Below, piece by piece: positions 40,633 through 49,512 of a DNA stretch of 64,000 nt. The first letter of the stretch is position 1. Each line of letters starts with the position of its first letter. Under the pieces are notes generated by a model. It ran no database searches. It had not been told where the DNA came from and saw only the letters and a list, made by a program, of their open reading frames with translations. Position numbers and translations under genes: made by a program. Origin of the DNA: UBA5066 sp048500275 (GTDB lineage: Bacteria > Acidobacteriota > Thermoanaerobaculia > UBA5066); assembly GCA_048500275.1 (NCBI GenBank), contig JASNYI010000002.1, positions 806,001-870,000 on the forward strand, given 5' to 3'.

Positions 40633-41156
40633 AGACGCGCTGGACGCTGGCCGCGCTCGCCGTGGCCGTCCTCCCGACCCTTCCCGCCCCGGCCCAGATG
40701 GTCGAGATGCCCTCTGGAAAGTGGTGGAAAAGACCGCCGGTCGTCGAGACGCTCCAGCTCTCCCCCGAGCAGCAGCAGAGGCTCGACGAGGTCTTCACGA
40801 AGAACCGCCGCGCCTTCGTCGACCTCAAGGCCGACGTCGATCGGCGCACGATCGACCTCGAGGACCTCCTGGCGGCCAAGAGCGTCGACCCCAAGAAGAT
40901 CGGGGCCGCCTCCGAGGCGCTCGAGCAGGCGAGGGGCCGGCTCGGCAAGGCCCGGACGATGATGGTCGTCGAGATCCGTGGCGTCCTGACCGAGGAGCAG
41001 TGGAAACAGATCGTCGACCGGAGAGACCAGTGGCGGGGCGAGCGTGAGACCGAGATGCGGCGGCGTTTCGGGGCCCGGCCCGGTGGCATGAGACCTGGCG
41101 CCGGCAGGCCCGGGCAGGCCGGCGAGCCTCCGCCGGACCTCCCCGACGAGCCGTAG
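40629..41156 (+). CDS. Periplasmic Spy/CpxP/ZraP-like LTxxQ protein
   Basis: A 175-residue exported protein with a signal peptide ending near APAQ. The mature part is helical, with two LTxxQ-like motifs typical of Spy/CpxP and heavy-metal sensor proteins (LQLSPEQQQRLDEVF and VLTEEQWKQIVDRRDQW). A Gly/Pro/Arg-rich low-complexity tail follows (about 145-175). Family members act as periplasmic chaperones or sensors that restrain stress signalling. Encoded last in the ECF sigma operon with a 4-base overlap, it may be both a target and a feedback sensor of that sigma factor. Confidence 0.82.
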   Translation: MKTRWTLAALAVAVLPTLPAPAQMVEMPSGKWWKRPPVVETLQLSPEQQQRLDEVFTKNRRAFVDLKADVDRRTIDLEDLLAAKSVDPKKIGAASEALEQARGRLGKARTMMVVEIRGVLTEEQWKQIVDRRDQWRGERETEMRRRFGARPGGMRPGAGRPGQAGEPPPDLPDEP

Positions 41157-41157
41157 T

Positions 41158-41952
41158 TCAGCGAGGTCCGGCGCCGGAGGCCTTCCGCCGCCGGGCGAGG
41201 ACGATCCATCGGGTCCCCTCGGGCTGGAAGGAGAGCCAGCCCGAGGCGTCGGCGAAGAGGCGAACGGAAAGGCCCGCCTTGCGGAGCGCCCTCTCGACGG
41301 CCGGCTTCGGCCAGGCGATCTCCCGGTAGTGCTCCCGGAAGCGCCGGAAGAGCCCCGGGCGAGCCGAGACCGGGAGGAACCAGTCGCGCGCGACCGTCCC
41401 GACGCCCGTCCCCGCGTCGAACTCCCCCCGCTCGGCCGAGAGGCCGCCGCCCGACAGGGGCGTGACGCGATGGTGATCGGGAAACCCCTCGACCGTCTCC
41501 GGCGTGTTCAGGTCGAAGAGGAGGTGCCCCCCCGGCCGGAGCGCCCCCGCCACGGCGGCGAGTGCCGGGGCGAGGTCCTCGTGCCGGTCGAGGTGGTTCA
41601 GGACGTCGAACGTCGCGAGGGCGAGGTCGAACGTCTCCCCGGGGCCGAGCGGGAGAGACAGGACTCCGCCACGCCGCACGTCGACGGCCAGACGCTCCCC
41701 GCGGGCAGCCGTGCGGAGTGGGCGCAGGAAGGAGGCGGCCGGGTCGACGGCGACGACCCGGGCCCCGCGGCGGGCCAGCTCCAGGCTCTGCCAGCCGCTC
41801 CCGCAGCCGACGTCGAGGACGTCCTCGAAACGGACTCCGTGGGCGCGGAGGATCTCGTCGCGGGCCGGGGAGAGAAGGTCGCGCCAGAGACCGTAGACCT
41901 CGTCGTAGAAGGCCGAGAGGACGGCGTAGGAGGGGCGCCGGATCCCGCTCAC
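41158..41952 (-). CDS. Class I SAM-dependent methyltransferase
   Basis: A 264-residue Rossmann-fold methyltransferase. Motif I VLDVGCGSGWQSLELA, the acidic residue after strand 2 (VVAVDPA), and the FDLALATFDVLNHL and LRPGGHLLFDLNTPE segments match the Methyltransf_11/25 small-molecule class. The GTG start (41952) overlaps the stop of the permease gene by four bases, so it is the last gene of the BMP-type transporter operon. It may modify a nucleoside or related imported compound, but the substrate is unknown. Confidence 0.85.
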   Translation of the reverse strand: MSGIRRPSYAVLSAFYDEVYGLWRDLLSPARDEILRAHGVRFEDVLDVGCGSGWQSLELARRGARVVAVDPAASFLRPLRTAARGERLAVDVRRGGVLSLPLGPGETFDLALATFDVLNHLDRHEDLAPALAAVAGALRPGGHLLFDLNTPETVEGFPDHHRVTPLSGGGLSAERGEFDAGTGVGTVARDWFLPVSARPGLFRRFREHYREIAWPKPAVERALRKAGLSVRLFADASGWLSFQPEGTRWIVLARRRKASGAGPR

Positions 41953-42809
41953 GGCGCGGGGTTCCCGAGCGCCTTCGGGGCGCCGCCGCGCGTGGAAGCG
42001 AGGGCGAGCGCTGCGAGCGCGACGAGTCCCGGGAGGGCGAGGAAAAAGGCGTAGGGGAGCCCGAGGCCGCCGGCCTGGAGCCGGTACTGCAGGGCCGTCA
42101 CGCCCCCGAGGAGGAGCGCGGCCGGGACGAGTGCAAGCGGTCTCCAGCGGGCGAAGACGACGAGGGCGAGCGCGAGAAAGCCGCGTCCGGCCGTGATCCC
42201 TTCCACGAAGGTCGGCGAGATCGTGACGACGAGCATGGCTCCTCCCACGGCGCCGAGGACGCCCGACGCGGCGGCGGCGCCGCTCCGGACCGCCACGACG
42301 GAGAGCCCGAGCGAGCGGAGCGCCTCCGGATTCTCTCCCGCGGCCGTGAGGCGCAGGCCGGGCCGCGTCCGGGCCAGCCACAGGTGCAGGGCGAGGGGGG
42401 CGAGGAAGCTGGCGGCGACGAGGTCGGGAATGCCGAAGAGCCCCCGCGGGAGGGTCGCCACCTCGAGGACCGAGCCCGTCTCTCCGGCGGCGAGGCGGTA
42501 GGCGAAGGCCGTCACGCCGAGGGCGAGCAGGTTCCACACCGTGCCGACGAGGATCGGGTCCGCGCGCCGCGCCACGGCAAAGAGGGCGAAGAGGAGCCCG
42601 GCGACGAGCCCGGCGACCGACGCGGAGGCCAGCGCCGCGCCGGGGGGAAGGCCGGCGCGCCCCGCGGTGAACGCGACGAAGGCCCCGATGAGCATCGTCC
42701 CCTCGAGGCCGATCTGGATCGAGCCCGCCCTCTCGAGGAGGAGCTCGCCGGTCGCAGCGAGGAGGAGCGGCGCCGCCAGGAGGAAGGCGATCTCGACGAA
42801 GCCGCTCAA
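41949..42809 (-). CDS. BMP-type ABC transporter permease (NupQ/YufQ-like)
   Basis: A 286-residue multi-helix inner-membrane protein of the branched-chain-type permease family used by nucleoside/basic-membrane-protein importers. Landmarks are LLLERAGSIQIGLEGTMLIGAF near the N-terminus and VRSGAAAASGVLGAVGGAMLV. It overlaps the other permease gene (42806-42809) by four bases and pairs with it to form the channel. Confidence 0.9.
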   Translation of the reverse strand: MSGFVEIAFLLAAPLLLAATGELLLERAGSIQIGLEGTMLIGAFVAFTAGRAGLPPGAALASASVAGLVAGLLFALFAVARRADPILVGTVWNLLALGVTAFAYRLAAGETGSVLEVATLPRGLFGIPDLVAASFLAPLALHLWLARTRPGLRLTAAGENPEALRSLGLSVVAVRSGAAAASGVLGAVGGAMLVVTISPTFVEGITAGRGFLALALVVFARWRPLALVPAALLLGGVTALQYRLQAGGLGLPYAFFLALPGLVALAALALASTRGGAPKALGNPAP

Positions 42810-43804
42810 CCGTTCTCCCTCTGCCGGGCGCGGGCCAGGAGGAGCCCGAGAACGGCGAGCGCCGGGACGATCGAGGCGAGGGCCGCCGGGACGCCGGCAT
42901 CGCGCTGCAGGGCGCTGGAGCCCGCCCCGAGGGCGGCGAAGAGCACTCCCGAAGCGGCGCTTCCGAGGGGCGTCATCCCGCCGAGGAGGGCGGCGGCGAT
43001 GCCGGTGTAGCCGACCCCCGCGGTGAACGGGTCGTAGAGCCGGCCCGTCAGCGCGAGGACCTCGAGCCCGCCGGCGAGGCCGGCGAGAGCGCCGGACACG
43101 AGGAAGGCCCCGGCGCGCAGCCGGACGTCGGGAAGGCCGGCGGCCCGGGCGGCGCGCGGGGACTCGCCCACGGCCCTGAGCGAGAGGCCGAGGGGGGTTC
43201 GAGCGAGGACGAACGCGAACGCGATGGCCAGGGCGAGGGCGACCAGGACGGCGACCGTGGCGCGGGTCCCCGGAACGAGAGCCGGGAGGAGGACCCCGTC
43301 GGCGAGGGCGCGGCTCTGCGGGTAGTCGCCCGAGGGGTCGCGGAGCGGCCCGCGGACGAGCCAGGTCACTCCCGCCGCGGCGACGAGGTTCAGGAGGATC
43401 GTGGAGAGGACGGGCGGGACCTGCCTTCTCTCGGAGAGCCAGGCGGCTGGGGCCGCATGGAGCGCCCCGGCGAAGGGCGCCGCGAGGACGACGGCGGCGC
43501 GGCCGGCGAGAGGGACGTCCGGGAAGAGCGGCCCGACGGCGGCGGCTGCCGCCGCGCCCGCCAGAAACTGCCCCTCGAGCCCTATGTTCAGGACCCCGGC
43601 CCGGAAGGCGACGACGGCGCCGAGGGAGGCCAGGACGAGGCCCGTGGAGCGGGCGAAGGTCTCGCCGGCGGCGGCTCTCGAGCCGAACGCGCCGCGGACG
43701 AGGGCCGCGAGGGCCTCGGCCGGGGAAGCGCCCGCGAGAAGGACGAGGAGGGTGGCGGCCGCCAGCGTGCCGGCGGCGACGGCGAGCGCGGAGCGGACCC
43801 TCAC
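42806..43804 (-). CDS. BMP-type ABC transporter permease (NupP/YufP-like)
   Basis: A 332-residue inner-membrane permease, first of the pair. The conserved AFRAGVLNIGLEGQFLAGA segment and the second-half VGYTGIAAALLGGM block match the nucleoside importer family. It overlaps the ATPase gene by four bases (43801-43804) and the second permease by four bases. Confidence 0.9.
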   Translation of the reverse strand: MRVRSALAVAAGTLAAATLLVLLAGASPAEALAALVRGAFGSRAAAGETFARSTGLVLASLGAVVAFRAGVLNIGLEGQFLAGAAAAAAVGPLFPDVPLAGRAAVVLAAPFAGALHAAPAAWLSERRQVPPVLSTILLNLVAAAGVTWLVRGPLRDPSGDYPQSRALADGVLLPALVPGTRATVAVLVALALAIAFAFVLARTPLGLSLRAVGESPRAARAAGLPDVRLRAGAFLVSGALAGLAGGLEVLALTGRLYDPFTAGVGYTGIAAALLGGMTPLGSAASGVLFAALGAGSSALQRDAGVPAALASIVPALAVLGLLLARARQRENG

Positions 43805-45300
43805 GCCGCGAGCCCCGCCATGTAGCGTCCCAGCTCGGCCAGCTCCGTCGCGGCGGGCAGGGGCGAGGAGAGCCTTCCCCGGTAGACGACGCGGATCGGC
43901 GCCCCCAGCTCCCGTGCTTCCTCCGGGTCGGCGGTGACGACGAGGACGCCCGCGCCCGATCGGGCCGTGTCGAGAAGGCGGGCTCGCACGTCCTCCGACG
44001 AGGCGATGTCGAGGCCGCGCGTCGGGTGGATGGCGACGAGGAGCTTCGGGAGCGGCTCCAGCTCGCGTGCCAGGAGGAGCTTCTGCTGGTTCCCGCCGGA
44101 GAGATCGCGGGCGAGAGCCCAGGGCCCGGAGGCGCGGACGCCGAAGCGGCGGAGGCGGTCGGCGGCGGAGGCGGCGAGGGCGGCCCGGTCGAGGAGGAAA
44201 CGCCCCGGCGGCCTCCTCAGGAAGAGGTTCTCGGCGAGGGAGAGGTTCGGCACGAGCCCCTCGGCGCGCCGGTCGGCCGGGATGAACGCGCCCCCGGCGG
44301 CGCGGAAGGCGAGCGGGTCGCCGGGAAGGACGCGACGGCCCGCGACGGAGAGCTCTCCCCGGGCGGGCCGGACGGCCGCGACCGCGGCGCCGAGGAGGTC
44401 GGCGCCGTTGCCGTCGATGGCCAGGAGCGTGAGCGCCCCGCCCGGCGCGAGGACCATTGACACGGGAGGCGCGCCGGATCCCGCCGGGACGAACCCCGCG
44501 AGGACGAGGGCCGGGGGTCCGCCTTCGCCGTCGGCCGGCCGCGCGAGCGGCACCGGGCGGGAGGTCGCCTCGGCCCCGCCGAGCAGGAGAGCGGCGACGG
44601 AATCCGGCGTCGTCGATCCGACCGGCGTCTCGAGGAGCGTGCGTCCCCGCGAGAGGAGCGTCAGCCTGTCGGCTCCCTCGAAGACCTCGAGGAGGCGGTG
44701 CGTGATGAGGACGACGGCGCGTCCCCCGTCGGCGCGCCGGCGGAGAGCCCGCAGGAGGGCGGCCGTCTCGTCGGGGGAGAGGACCGCCGTCGGCTCGTCG
44801 AGGACGAGGACCTCCGGCTCGGTCTGGAGCGCCCCGGCTATGGCGATCCGCTGGCGCGTCCCGACCGGGAGGTCCTCGACGCGCTCGTCCGGGCTCCCGA
44901 GGTCGAGGTCGAATGTGCGGGCGAGGCGCTCGGCCCTGGCCCGGCGGTCACGGGCCGGCTCGAAGAACGGCGCCGCCGGATCGAGCAGCGCCAGGTTGTC
45001 GGCCACGGTCGCCGCCTCGACGAGGACGTCGTGCTGGGGGACGATCGCGACCCCGGCCCGGCGGGCCTCGCGCGGCGAGGAGAAGCGGACCGGCTCGCCG
45101 TCGCGCCGGATCTCTCCGGCGTCCGGACCGAGCAGCCCCGCCGCGATCCCGACGAGCGTCGACTTGCCGGCGCCGTTCTCGCCGAGGAGGGCGTGGATCT
45201 CGCCCGGGAGAACGCGGAGGCGGGCCTCGTCGAGCGCGCGGACGGCGCCGAACGACTTCGAGACCCCCGTCAGCTCGAGGGCCGGGCGAGGCGCCGTCAA
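43801..45300 (-). CDS. BMP-type ABC transporter ATP-binding protein (two ATPase domains)
   Basis: A 499-residue fused double ATPase of the NupO/YufO type, energising the two permeases. Domain 1 (about 8-240) has Walker A LGENGAGKST, Walker B VLVLDEPTAVLSP and a degenerate signature (LPVGTRQR), which is normal for this family. Domain 2 has a modified Walker A region (LLAIDGNGADLLG) and a good signature, LSGGNQQK. The start is a TTG at 45300, since no in-frame ATG or GTG lies nearby upstream; 31 bases separate it from the binding-protein stop. Confidence 0.9.
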   Translation of the reverse strand: MTAPRPALELTGVSKSFGAVRALDEARLRVLPGEIHALLGENGAGKSTLVGIAAGLLGPDAGEIRRDGEPVRFSSPREARRAGVAIVPQHDVLVEAATVADNLALLDPAAPFFEPARDRRARAERLARTFDLDLGSPDERVEDLPVGTRQRIAIAGALQTEPEVLVLDEPTAVLSPDETAALLRALRRRADGGRAVVLITHRLLEVFEGADRLTLLSRGRTLLETPVGSTTPDSVAALLLGGAEATSRPVPLARPADGEGGPPALVLAGFVPAGSGAPPVSMVLAPGGALTLLAIDGNGADLLGAAVAAVRPARGELSVAGRRVLPGDPLAFRAAGGAFIPADRRAEGLVPNLSLAENLFLRRPPGRFLLDRAALAASAADRLRRFGVRASGPWALARDLSGGNQQKLLLARELEPLPKLLVAIHPTRGLDIASSEDVRARLLDTARSGAGVLVVTADPEEARELGAPIRVVYRGRLSSPLPAATELAELGRYMAGLAA

Positions 45301-45331
45301 CGCGGAACCGCGGAGGCGGGCCGGGTCGGCG

Positions 45332-46321
45332 TCAGAAGTTGCCCCTCGGGACGACGAGAGCGCCCGAGACGATCCGCTCTCGCGTCCGGTCCACCTCGTC
45401 GACGACCGGCGCGGGGACGCGGCCGAGGTGCGCGGGGTTCCAGACGAACGAGATGACCCCGCTCGAAAGACCGTAGCGCATCGGCTGCCCGTCGAAGCGC
45501 CCCTCCTTCACGGTCCTGGCCGTCTCGACGAAGGCGCGCGGCAGGTCGATGACGGCCGACGCCAGGACGCTCGGGGCGAGGGCGTTCTGGTCCTTGTTCG
45601 TCCCGAAGGCCCAGACGCCACGCTCCGTCGCCGCGCCGAAGACGCCGAGGGCGCCGGCGTTGGCGTTGTGGAAGAGGAAGTCGGCCCCCTGGTCGACGAG
45701 CGCGAGCGAGGCCGCTCTCGCCCCGGCCACGTCCTCGAACGAACCGGTGAAGACCGCCGTCGCCTTCGCGCCCGGGTTGCCCGCCACGAGCCCGGCCTCG
45801 AACGCCAGGAACGTCGACCGGATCGACGGCAGCTCGACGCCGCCCACCATCCCCGCCTTCGCCGTCCTCGACATCCGCCCGGCCACGAGGCCGCAGAGGT
45901 ACGTGGCCTGTTCCAGCTCGAAGACGAGGGGCGCCTGGTTCCTGGACGTTCGCGACCCCGAGGTCGTCACGAAGACCGTCCCCGGGTAGTCCTTCGCGAC
46001 CCGGGCCGCCGCGTCCTGGAACTCGAACCCGTGCCCGAAGCAGAGCGAGTACCCGTCGGCGGCGTAGGCCCGGAACTGCTCCTCGAACTCCGACGGCGTC
46101 TTTGCCTGGACGTGGGAGACCTTCGCGCCCAGCTCTTTCTCGATCGCCTTCAGCCCTTCGTAGGCTCCCGCGTTCCAGCCCGCGTCGGAGACCGGGCCGG
46201 GCGTCAGGAGCGCGACCCGGAAGCCGGCGGGCGCCTTCGGCGCCGCGGGCTTCCCGCACGAGGCGAGCGTCGCGAGGAAGGGCGTCGCGAGGAGGGCGAG
46301 GAGGAGCGGCCGCGTCGTCAT
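45332..46321 (-). CDS. BMP family ABC transporter substrate-binding lipoprotein
   Basis: A 329-residue lipoprotein (lipobox TLASC, Cys22) of the basic membrane protein/Med/PnrA family, which binds purine nucleosides. The fold start is FRVALLTPGPVSDAGWNAGAYEGL, where the Trp and Asn typically contact the ligand, followed by GHGFEFQDAAARVAKDYPGTVFV. It is the first gene of a five-gene minus-strand operon (binding protein, ATPase, two permeases, methyltransferase). The likely substrate is a purine nucleoside or related compound, by family. Confidence 0.92.
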   Translation of the reverse strand: MTTRPLLLALLATPFLATLASCGKPAAPKAPAGFRVALLTPGPVSDAGWNAGAYEGLKAIEKELGAKVSHVQAKTPSEFEEQFRAYAADGYSLCFGHGFEFQDAAARVAKDYPGTVFVTTSGSRTSRNQAPLVFELEQATYLCGLVAGRMSRTAKAGMVGGVELPSIRSTFLAFEAGLVAGNPGAKATAVFTGSFEDVAGARAASLALVDQGADFLFHNANAGALGVFGAATERGVWAFGTNKDQNALAPSVLASAVIDLPRAFVETARTVKEGRFDGQPMRYGLSSGVISFVWNPAHLGRVPAPVVDEVDRTRERIVSGALVVPRGNF

Positions 46322-46353
46322 GCGGGGGCGAGTTTAGTCCGCCGGCGAGCGGG

Positions 46354-47079
46354 CTAGACGACGGCCCGGCCCGCGTCCACCGCGAGGACCTGCCCGGTGA
46401 TCGACCGGTTCGAGGACAGGGCCAGGGCCGCCGAGACCAGGTCGTCGACGGAGACGTGACGGCGCAGCGGCGTGCGGGCGACGAGCTTCGCGACCTCCGC
46501 TTCCGGCAGGTCGTCTGGAGGGAGGACGATGCCGGGGGCGACGCCGTTCACGCGGACCGCGGGGGCAAGGGCGACGGCGAGGTTCCTGACGAGGGCGTCG
46601 ACGGCGGCCTTGGAGACCGAGTGCGGCAGGTGGCGGGGCCAGGCCTTCGTCGCCGCGACGTCGGAGACGAGGACGATCGCGCCCCCGGTCCGGGAGAGCG
46701 CCGGGGCCGCCGCCTGCGCGAGGAAGAAGCCGGCGCGGGGGCCGACGGCGAAGACGTCGTCCCAGTCCGCTTCCGAGACCTCCTCCGGCGGCCGCTCGAG
46801 CCAGGGCGAGGCCGAGTGGACGAGGAGATCGAGCCGCAGGAAACGGGAGAGGACCTCTTCCACGAGACGTCGCGCGGCTCCCGCTTCGCGCAGGTCGCTG
46901 CGGATCGCCTCGGCCCGGGCCCCGAGGGCCACGAGGGCGGCGACGGCCTCCGTCGCGGCGCCCGGGTCGGTCCGGTAGTGGACCGCGACGTCGTGCCCGG
47001 CGCGCGCGGCCCCCTCGGCGAGCGCACGCCCGAGGCGGCGGGAGGCTCCGGTGACGAGTGCGACGGGTCTCACGACCAC
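46354..47079 (-). CDS. SDR oxidoreductase, pteridine-reductase-like, with Tyr-to-His active-site change
   Basis: A 241-residue short-chain dehydrogenase. TGASRRLGRAL carries the Arg that marks the PTR1/FolM NADPH-binding subgroup. The segment VHSASPW and the C-terminal VNGVAPGIVLPP also match pteridine reductases. Ser139 (LVSD) and Lys157 are present, but the YxxxK tyrosine is His153 (LPHSVSK; codon CAC at 46632-46634 read on the minus strand), which should weaken or change catalysis. GTG start at 47079 with a GTG alternative at 47073. It is divergent from the FadD-like gene, with a 77-base gap. It may use a dihydropterin, or have been repurposed. Confidence 0.85.
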   Translation of the reverse strand: MVVRPVALVTGASRRLGRALAEGAARAGHDVAVHYRTDPGAATEAVAALVALGARAEAIRSDLREAGAARRLVEEVLSRFLRLDLLVHSASPWLERPPEEVSEADWDDVFAVGPRAGFFLAQAAAPALSRTGGAIVLVSDVAATKAWPRHLPHSVSKAAVDALVRNLAVALAPAVRVNGVAPGIVLPPDDLPEAEVAKLVARTPLRRHVSVDDLVSAALALSSNRSITGQVLAVDAGRAVV

Positions 47080-47113
47080 AGTGTCTCACCGCGGCCGCGC
47101 CGCGGCCCGCTCC

Positions 47114-47119
47114 TATAAT
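47114..47119 (+). promoter_or_regulatory. Consensus -10 box upstream of the acyl-CoA synthetase gene
   Basis: A perfect TATAAT (context CCTATAATGCTGCG) in an otherwise very G+C-rich gap. It lies 37 bases before the ATG, leaving room for the GGGGAGGG ribosome-binding site. No good -35 is seen. Confidence 0.6.
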
Positions 47120-47156
47120 GCTGCGTCGCATCGCAGTCCGGGACGGGGAGGGTGAC

Positions 47157-48941
47157 ATGACGACGCCGCGCACTCTGGTCGACGTATTCCGCAGGCTCGA
47201 GACGCTCGGGAAGCCCGACCTCCTCCTCCACAAGAAGGACGGAAAGTGGCAGCCCGTCTCCTCGTCGGATTTCGCCGCCTCCGTGCGGGCCGTCGCCGGG
47301 GCATTCGGAACGCTTGGCGTGCCCGACGGAGGCGCCGTCGTCCTTCTCTCGGAGAACCGGCCGGAGTGGCCCCAGCTCGACTTCGCCTGCCAGTGCTACG
47401 GCGCCGTCCTCGTCCCGATCTTCCCGACGATGGTCGCCGACCAGGCCGAGTACATCGTCCGCGACTGCGGCGCGACGGTGGCCTTCGCCTCCACTTCCGA
47501 GCAGGCGGCCAAGCTCCTCGCGGCGCAGCCGAAGTGCCCGAAGCTGAAGCACGTCTTCGTCTTCGACCACGCGGGCGGCGGCGGGAAGCCCTTCTCCCGG
47601 CTCCTCGACGAGGGGCGGAAGGCGAACGAGGCCAGCCCCGGCGAGTTCGACGAGAGGGCCGGCGCGAGGAAGCCCTCGGACCTCGCGACGATCATCTACA
47701 CCTCCGGCACGACGGGCGAGCCGAAGGGGGCGATGCTGACGCAGGACAACTTCATCTCCAACGTCCTTGCCGGCTGCTCGGTCCTGCCGTTCGACCCGGG
47801 AAGCGTCGCGCTCTCGTTCCTGCCGCTCTCGCACGTCTTCGAGAGGCTCCTCGAGTACTGCTACTACCACCGCGGCGCCACGGTCGCCTTCGCCGAGTCG
47901 ATCGACAAGCTGCGCGACAACCTCGGCGAGGTGAATCCCCACATCTTCGGCGCCGTGCCCCGCGTCTACGAGAAGGTCCACGCGCGGGTCATCGAGAAGG
48001 TGGACGCCGGCCCGCCGGCGAAGAAGAGGCTCTTCGAGGCCGCCCTCGCGGTGGGGAAGGAGGTGCTCGCGCTCCGCGCCGAGAAGAAGACCCCGGGCGG
48101 CGTCCTGGCCCTCCAGCACTTCCTCTTCGAGCGCCTCGTCTACCGGAAGATCCGCGAGGCGCTCGGAAGCCGCTTCCGGTTTGCCGTCTCGGGCGGCGCC
48201 CCCCTCGCGAAGGACCTCGCGGAGTTCTTCTGGGCCATCGGCGTCGAGGTCTACGAGGGCTACGGCCTCACCGAGACGAGCCCGGTCATCGCCGTGAACG
48301 GCCCGGCCGCGTGGCGGCTCGGCACGGTCGGGCGGATCCTCCCCGGCGTCGAGTGCCGCATCGCGGCCGACGGCGAGATCCTCACCCGCGGCCCGCACGT
48401 CATGAAGGGCTACTACGGCAAGCCCGAGGCGACGGCCGAGGCGATCGACCCGGACGGCTGGTTCCACACCGGCGACATCGGCGTCATCGACGGGGACGGC
48501 TTCCTGAGGATCACCGATCGCAAGAAGGAGATCATCGTCAACTCGAACGGGAAGAACATCGCCCCGGCGCCGATCGAGGGCGCGCTCAAGGGGGACCCGT
48601 TCGTGTCGCAGCCGGTCGTCATCGGCGACCGGAGGAAGTTCCTCTCCTGCCTCATCGTCCCGAACTTCGAGAAGCTGAAAGACTGGGCGACGAAGAACGG
48701 CCTGTCCGGCCTCTCCGACGAGGAGCTCCTCAAGGACCCCCGCGTCCTCGCGATCTACCAGGGGATCGTCGACCGCTGGAACGCCGGCAAGCCCCACGAG
48801 CAGGTCATCAACCGCTTCGCCCTCCTCCCGGCCGAGCTGACGATCGAGGGGGGCGAGCTGACGCCGACGCTCAAGGTCAAGCGCCGCATCGTCGACCAGA
48901 GGTACAAGGCGATCATCGACGGGCTGTACGACGGGGATTGA
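47157..48941 (+). CDS. Long-chain acyl-CoA synthetase (AMP-dependent ligase, FadD-like)
   Basis: A 594-residue adenylate-forming enzyme that activates fatty acids to acyl-CoA. The P-loop IIYTSGTTGEPKGAM, the YEGYGLTETSPV adenine-binding motif, the GWFHTGDIG hinge and the RKKEIIVNSNGKNIAPAPIE C-terminal-domain segment are all intact. The long-chain subgroup is indicated by FLPLSHVFERL and the extra helical insert (HARVIEKVDAGPPAKKRLFEAAL). It would feed the beta-oxidation operon at 56.0-61.9 kb, from which it is separated by a 7-kb accessory island. ATG preceded by GGGGAGGG. Confidence 0.95.
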   Translation: MTTPRTLVDVFRRLETLGKPDLLLHKKDGKWQPVSSSDFAASVRAVAGAFGTLGVPDGGAVVLLSENRPEWPQLDFACQCYGAVLVPIFPTMVADQAEYIVRDCGATVAFASTSEQAAKLLAAQPKCPKLKHVFVFDHAGGGGKPFSRLLDEGRKANEASPGEFDERAGARKPSDLATIIYTSGTTGEPKGAMLTQDNFISNVLAGCSVLPFDPGSVALSFLPLSHVFERLLEYCYYHRGATVAFAESIDKLRDNLGEVNPHIFGAVPRVYEKVHARVIEKVDAGPPAKKRLFEAALAVGKEVLALRAEKKTPGGVLALQHFLFERLVYRKIREALGSRFRFAVSGGAPLAKDLAEFFWAIGVEVYEGYGLTETSPVIAVNGPAAWRLGTVGRILPGVECRIAADGEILTRGPHVMKGYYGKPEATAEAIDPDGWFHTGDIGVIDGDGFLRITDRKKEIIVNSNGKNIAPAPIEGALKGDPFVSQPVVIGDRRKFLSCLIVPNFEKLKDWATKNGLSGLSDEELLKDPRVLAIYQGIVDRWNAGKPHEQVINRFALLPAELTIEGGELTPTLKVKRRIVDQRYKAIIDGLYDGD

Positions 48942-49094
48942 CGGCCCGGGCGGTTCTGCCCCTTCACCTACGACGCGCCCGCGGGCGTCCGTGGCGCCGG
49001 CGAGCGGGGGAGGGGGACCGGCGGCTCCGTCGCGGGAGCCGGGGCCCCGCGTCCGCAGGCGCCGCGGGGCTTCGGGAGCGGGGCCGGCGGGTTC

Positions 49095-49304
49095 GTGCCC
49101 CTTCCGGCAGGCCCTGCCGACGCCGATGCCCCTGGGAACGGGGCCGACGTGCAGCGGATCCAGGCCCTCTTCGGGCACGTGAAGCTGACGACGACGGAAA
49201 TCTACACGCACGTGGCGATCACGAAGCTGAAGCAGGTCCACACCGCGACGCACCCGGCGGCGCTGCTGCTGCCGCCGCCGAGGGCCGCTGGACAGGAGCG
49301 ATAA
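49095..49304 (+). pseudogene. Tyrosine recombinase (integrase) C-terminal remnant
   Basis: The frame reads GADVQRIQALFGHVKLTTTEIYTHV followed by AITKLKQVHTATHPA, the well-known C-terminal catalytic segment of phage-type integrases: the conserved GH, the TT, and the nucleophile Tyr in IYTHV. The upstream catalytic Arg boxes and the N-terminal domain are absent; the preceding 150 bases are low-complexity G+C-rich sequence. Only about 55 residues of integrase survive, so it is non-functional. It marks the left end of the island. Confidence 0.75.
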
Positions 49305-49305
49305 G

Positions 49306-49506
49306 ATGGAAAACGTGACGAGACAGGATCTGCTCGCCGAAGCCCTCAAGCTGCCGCTCGCCGAACGAGCCGAGCTCGCCAGCGAACTCCTCCAGACCTT
49401 GGAGGATGAGGAAGACCTGCGCGACTTCAATGAGGCGCGTCTGGAGATGGAGCGCGAGGGGACGATTCCCTGGGAGAAGGCCAAGGCCGAGCTGGGGCTG
49501 AAGTAG
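49306..49506 (+). CDS. Addiction-module antitoxin (RelB/PF09720-like)
   Basis: A 66-residue, acidic, helical protein: an N-terminal DLLAEALKLPLAERAELASELLQTLED segment typical of the short unstable antitoxin component (PF09720 type), then a charged C-terminal tail that would wrap the toxin. It starts with ATG (AAGATG context) and is followed after 6 bases by the toxin gene. Such antitoxins neutralise their RelE/ParE partner and usually autoregulate the operon. Confidence 0.88.
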   Translation: MENVTRQDLLAEALKLPLAERAELASELLQTLEDEEDLRDFNEARLEMEREGTIPWEKAKAELGLK

Positions 49507-49512
49507 CTCGTC

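Noticed and set aside
43801..45300. Degenerate signature motif in the first ATPase domain as evidence of inactivation
   Set aside because: Loss of a canonical LSGGQ in one half is normal for the fused double ATPases of this transporter family.
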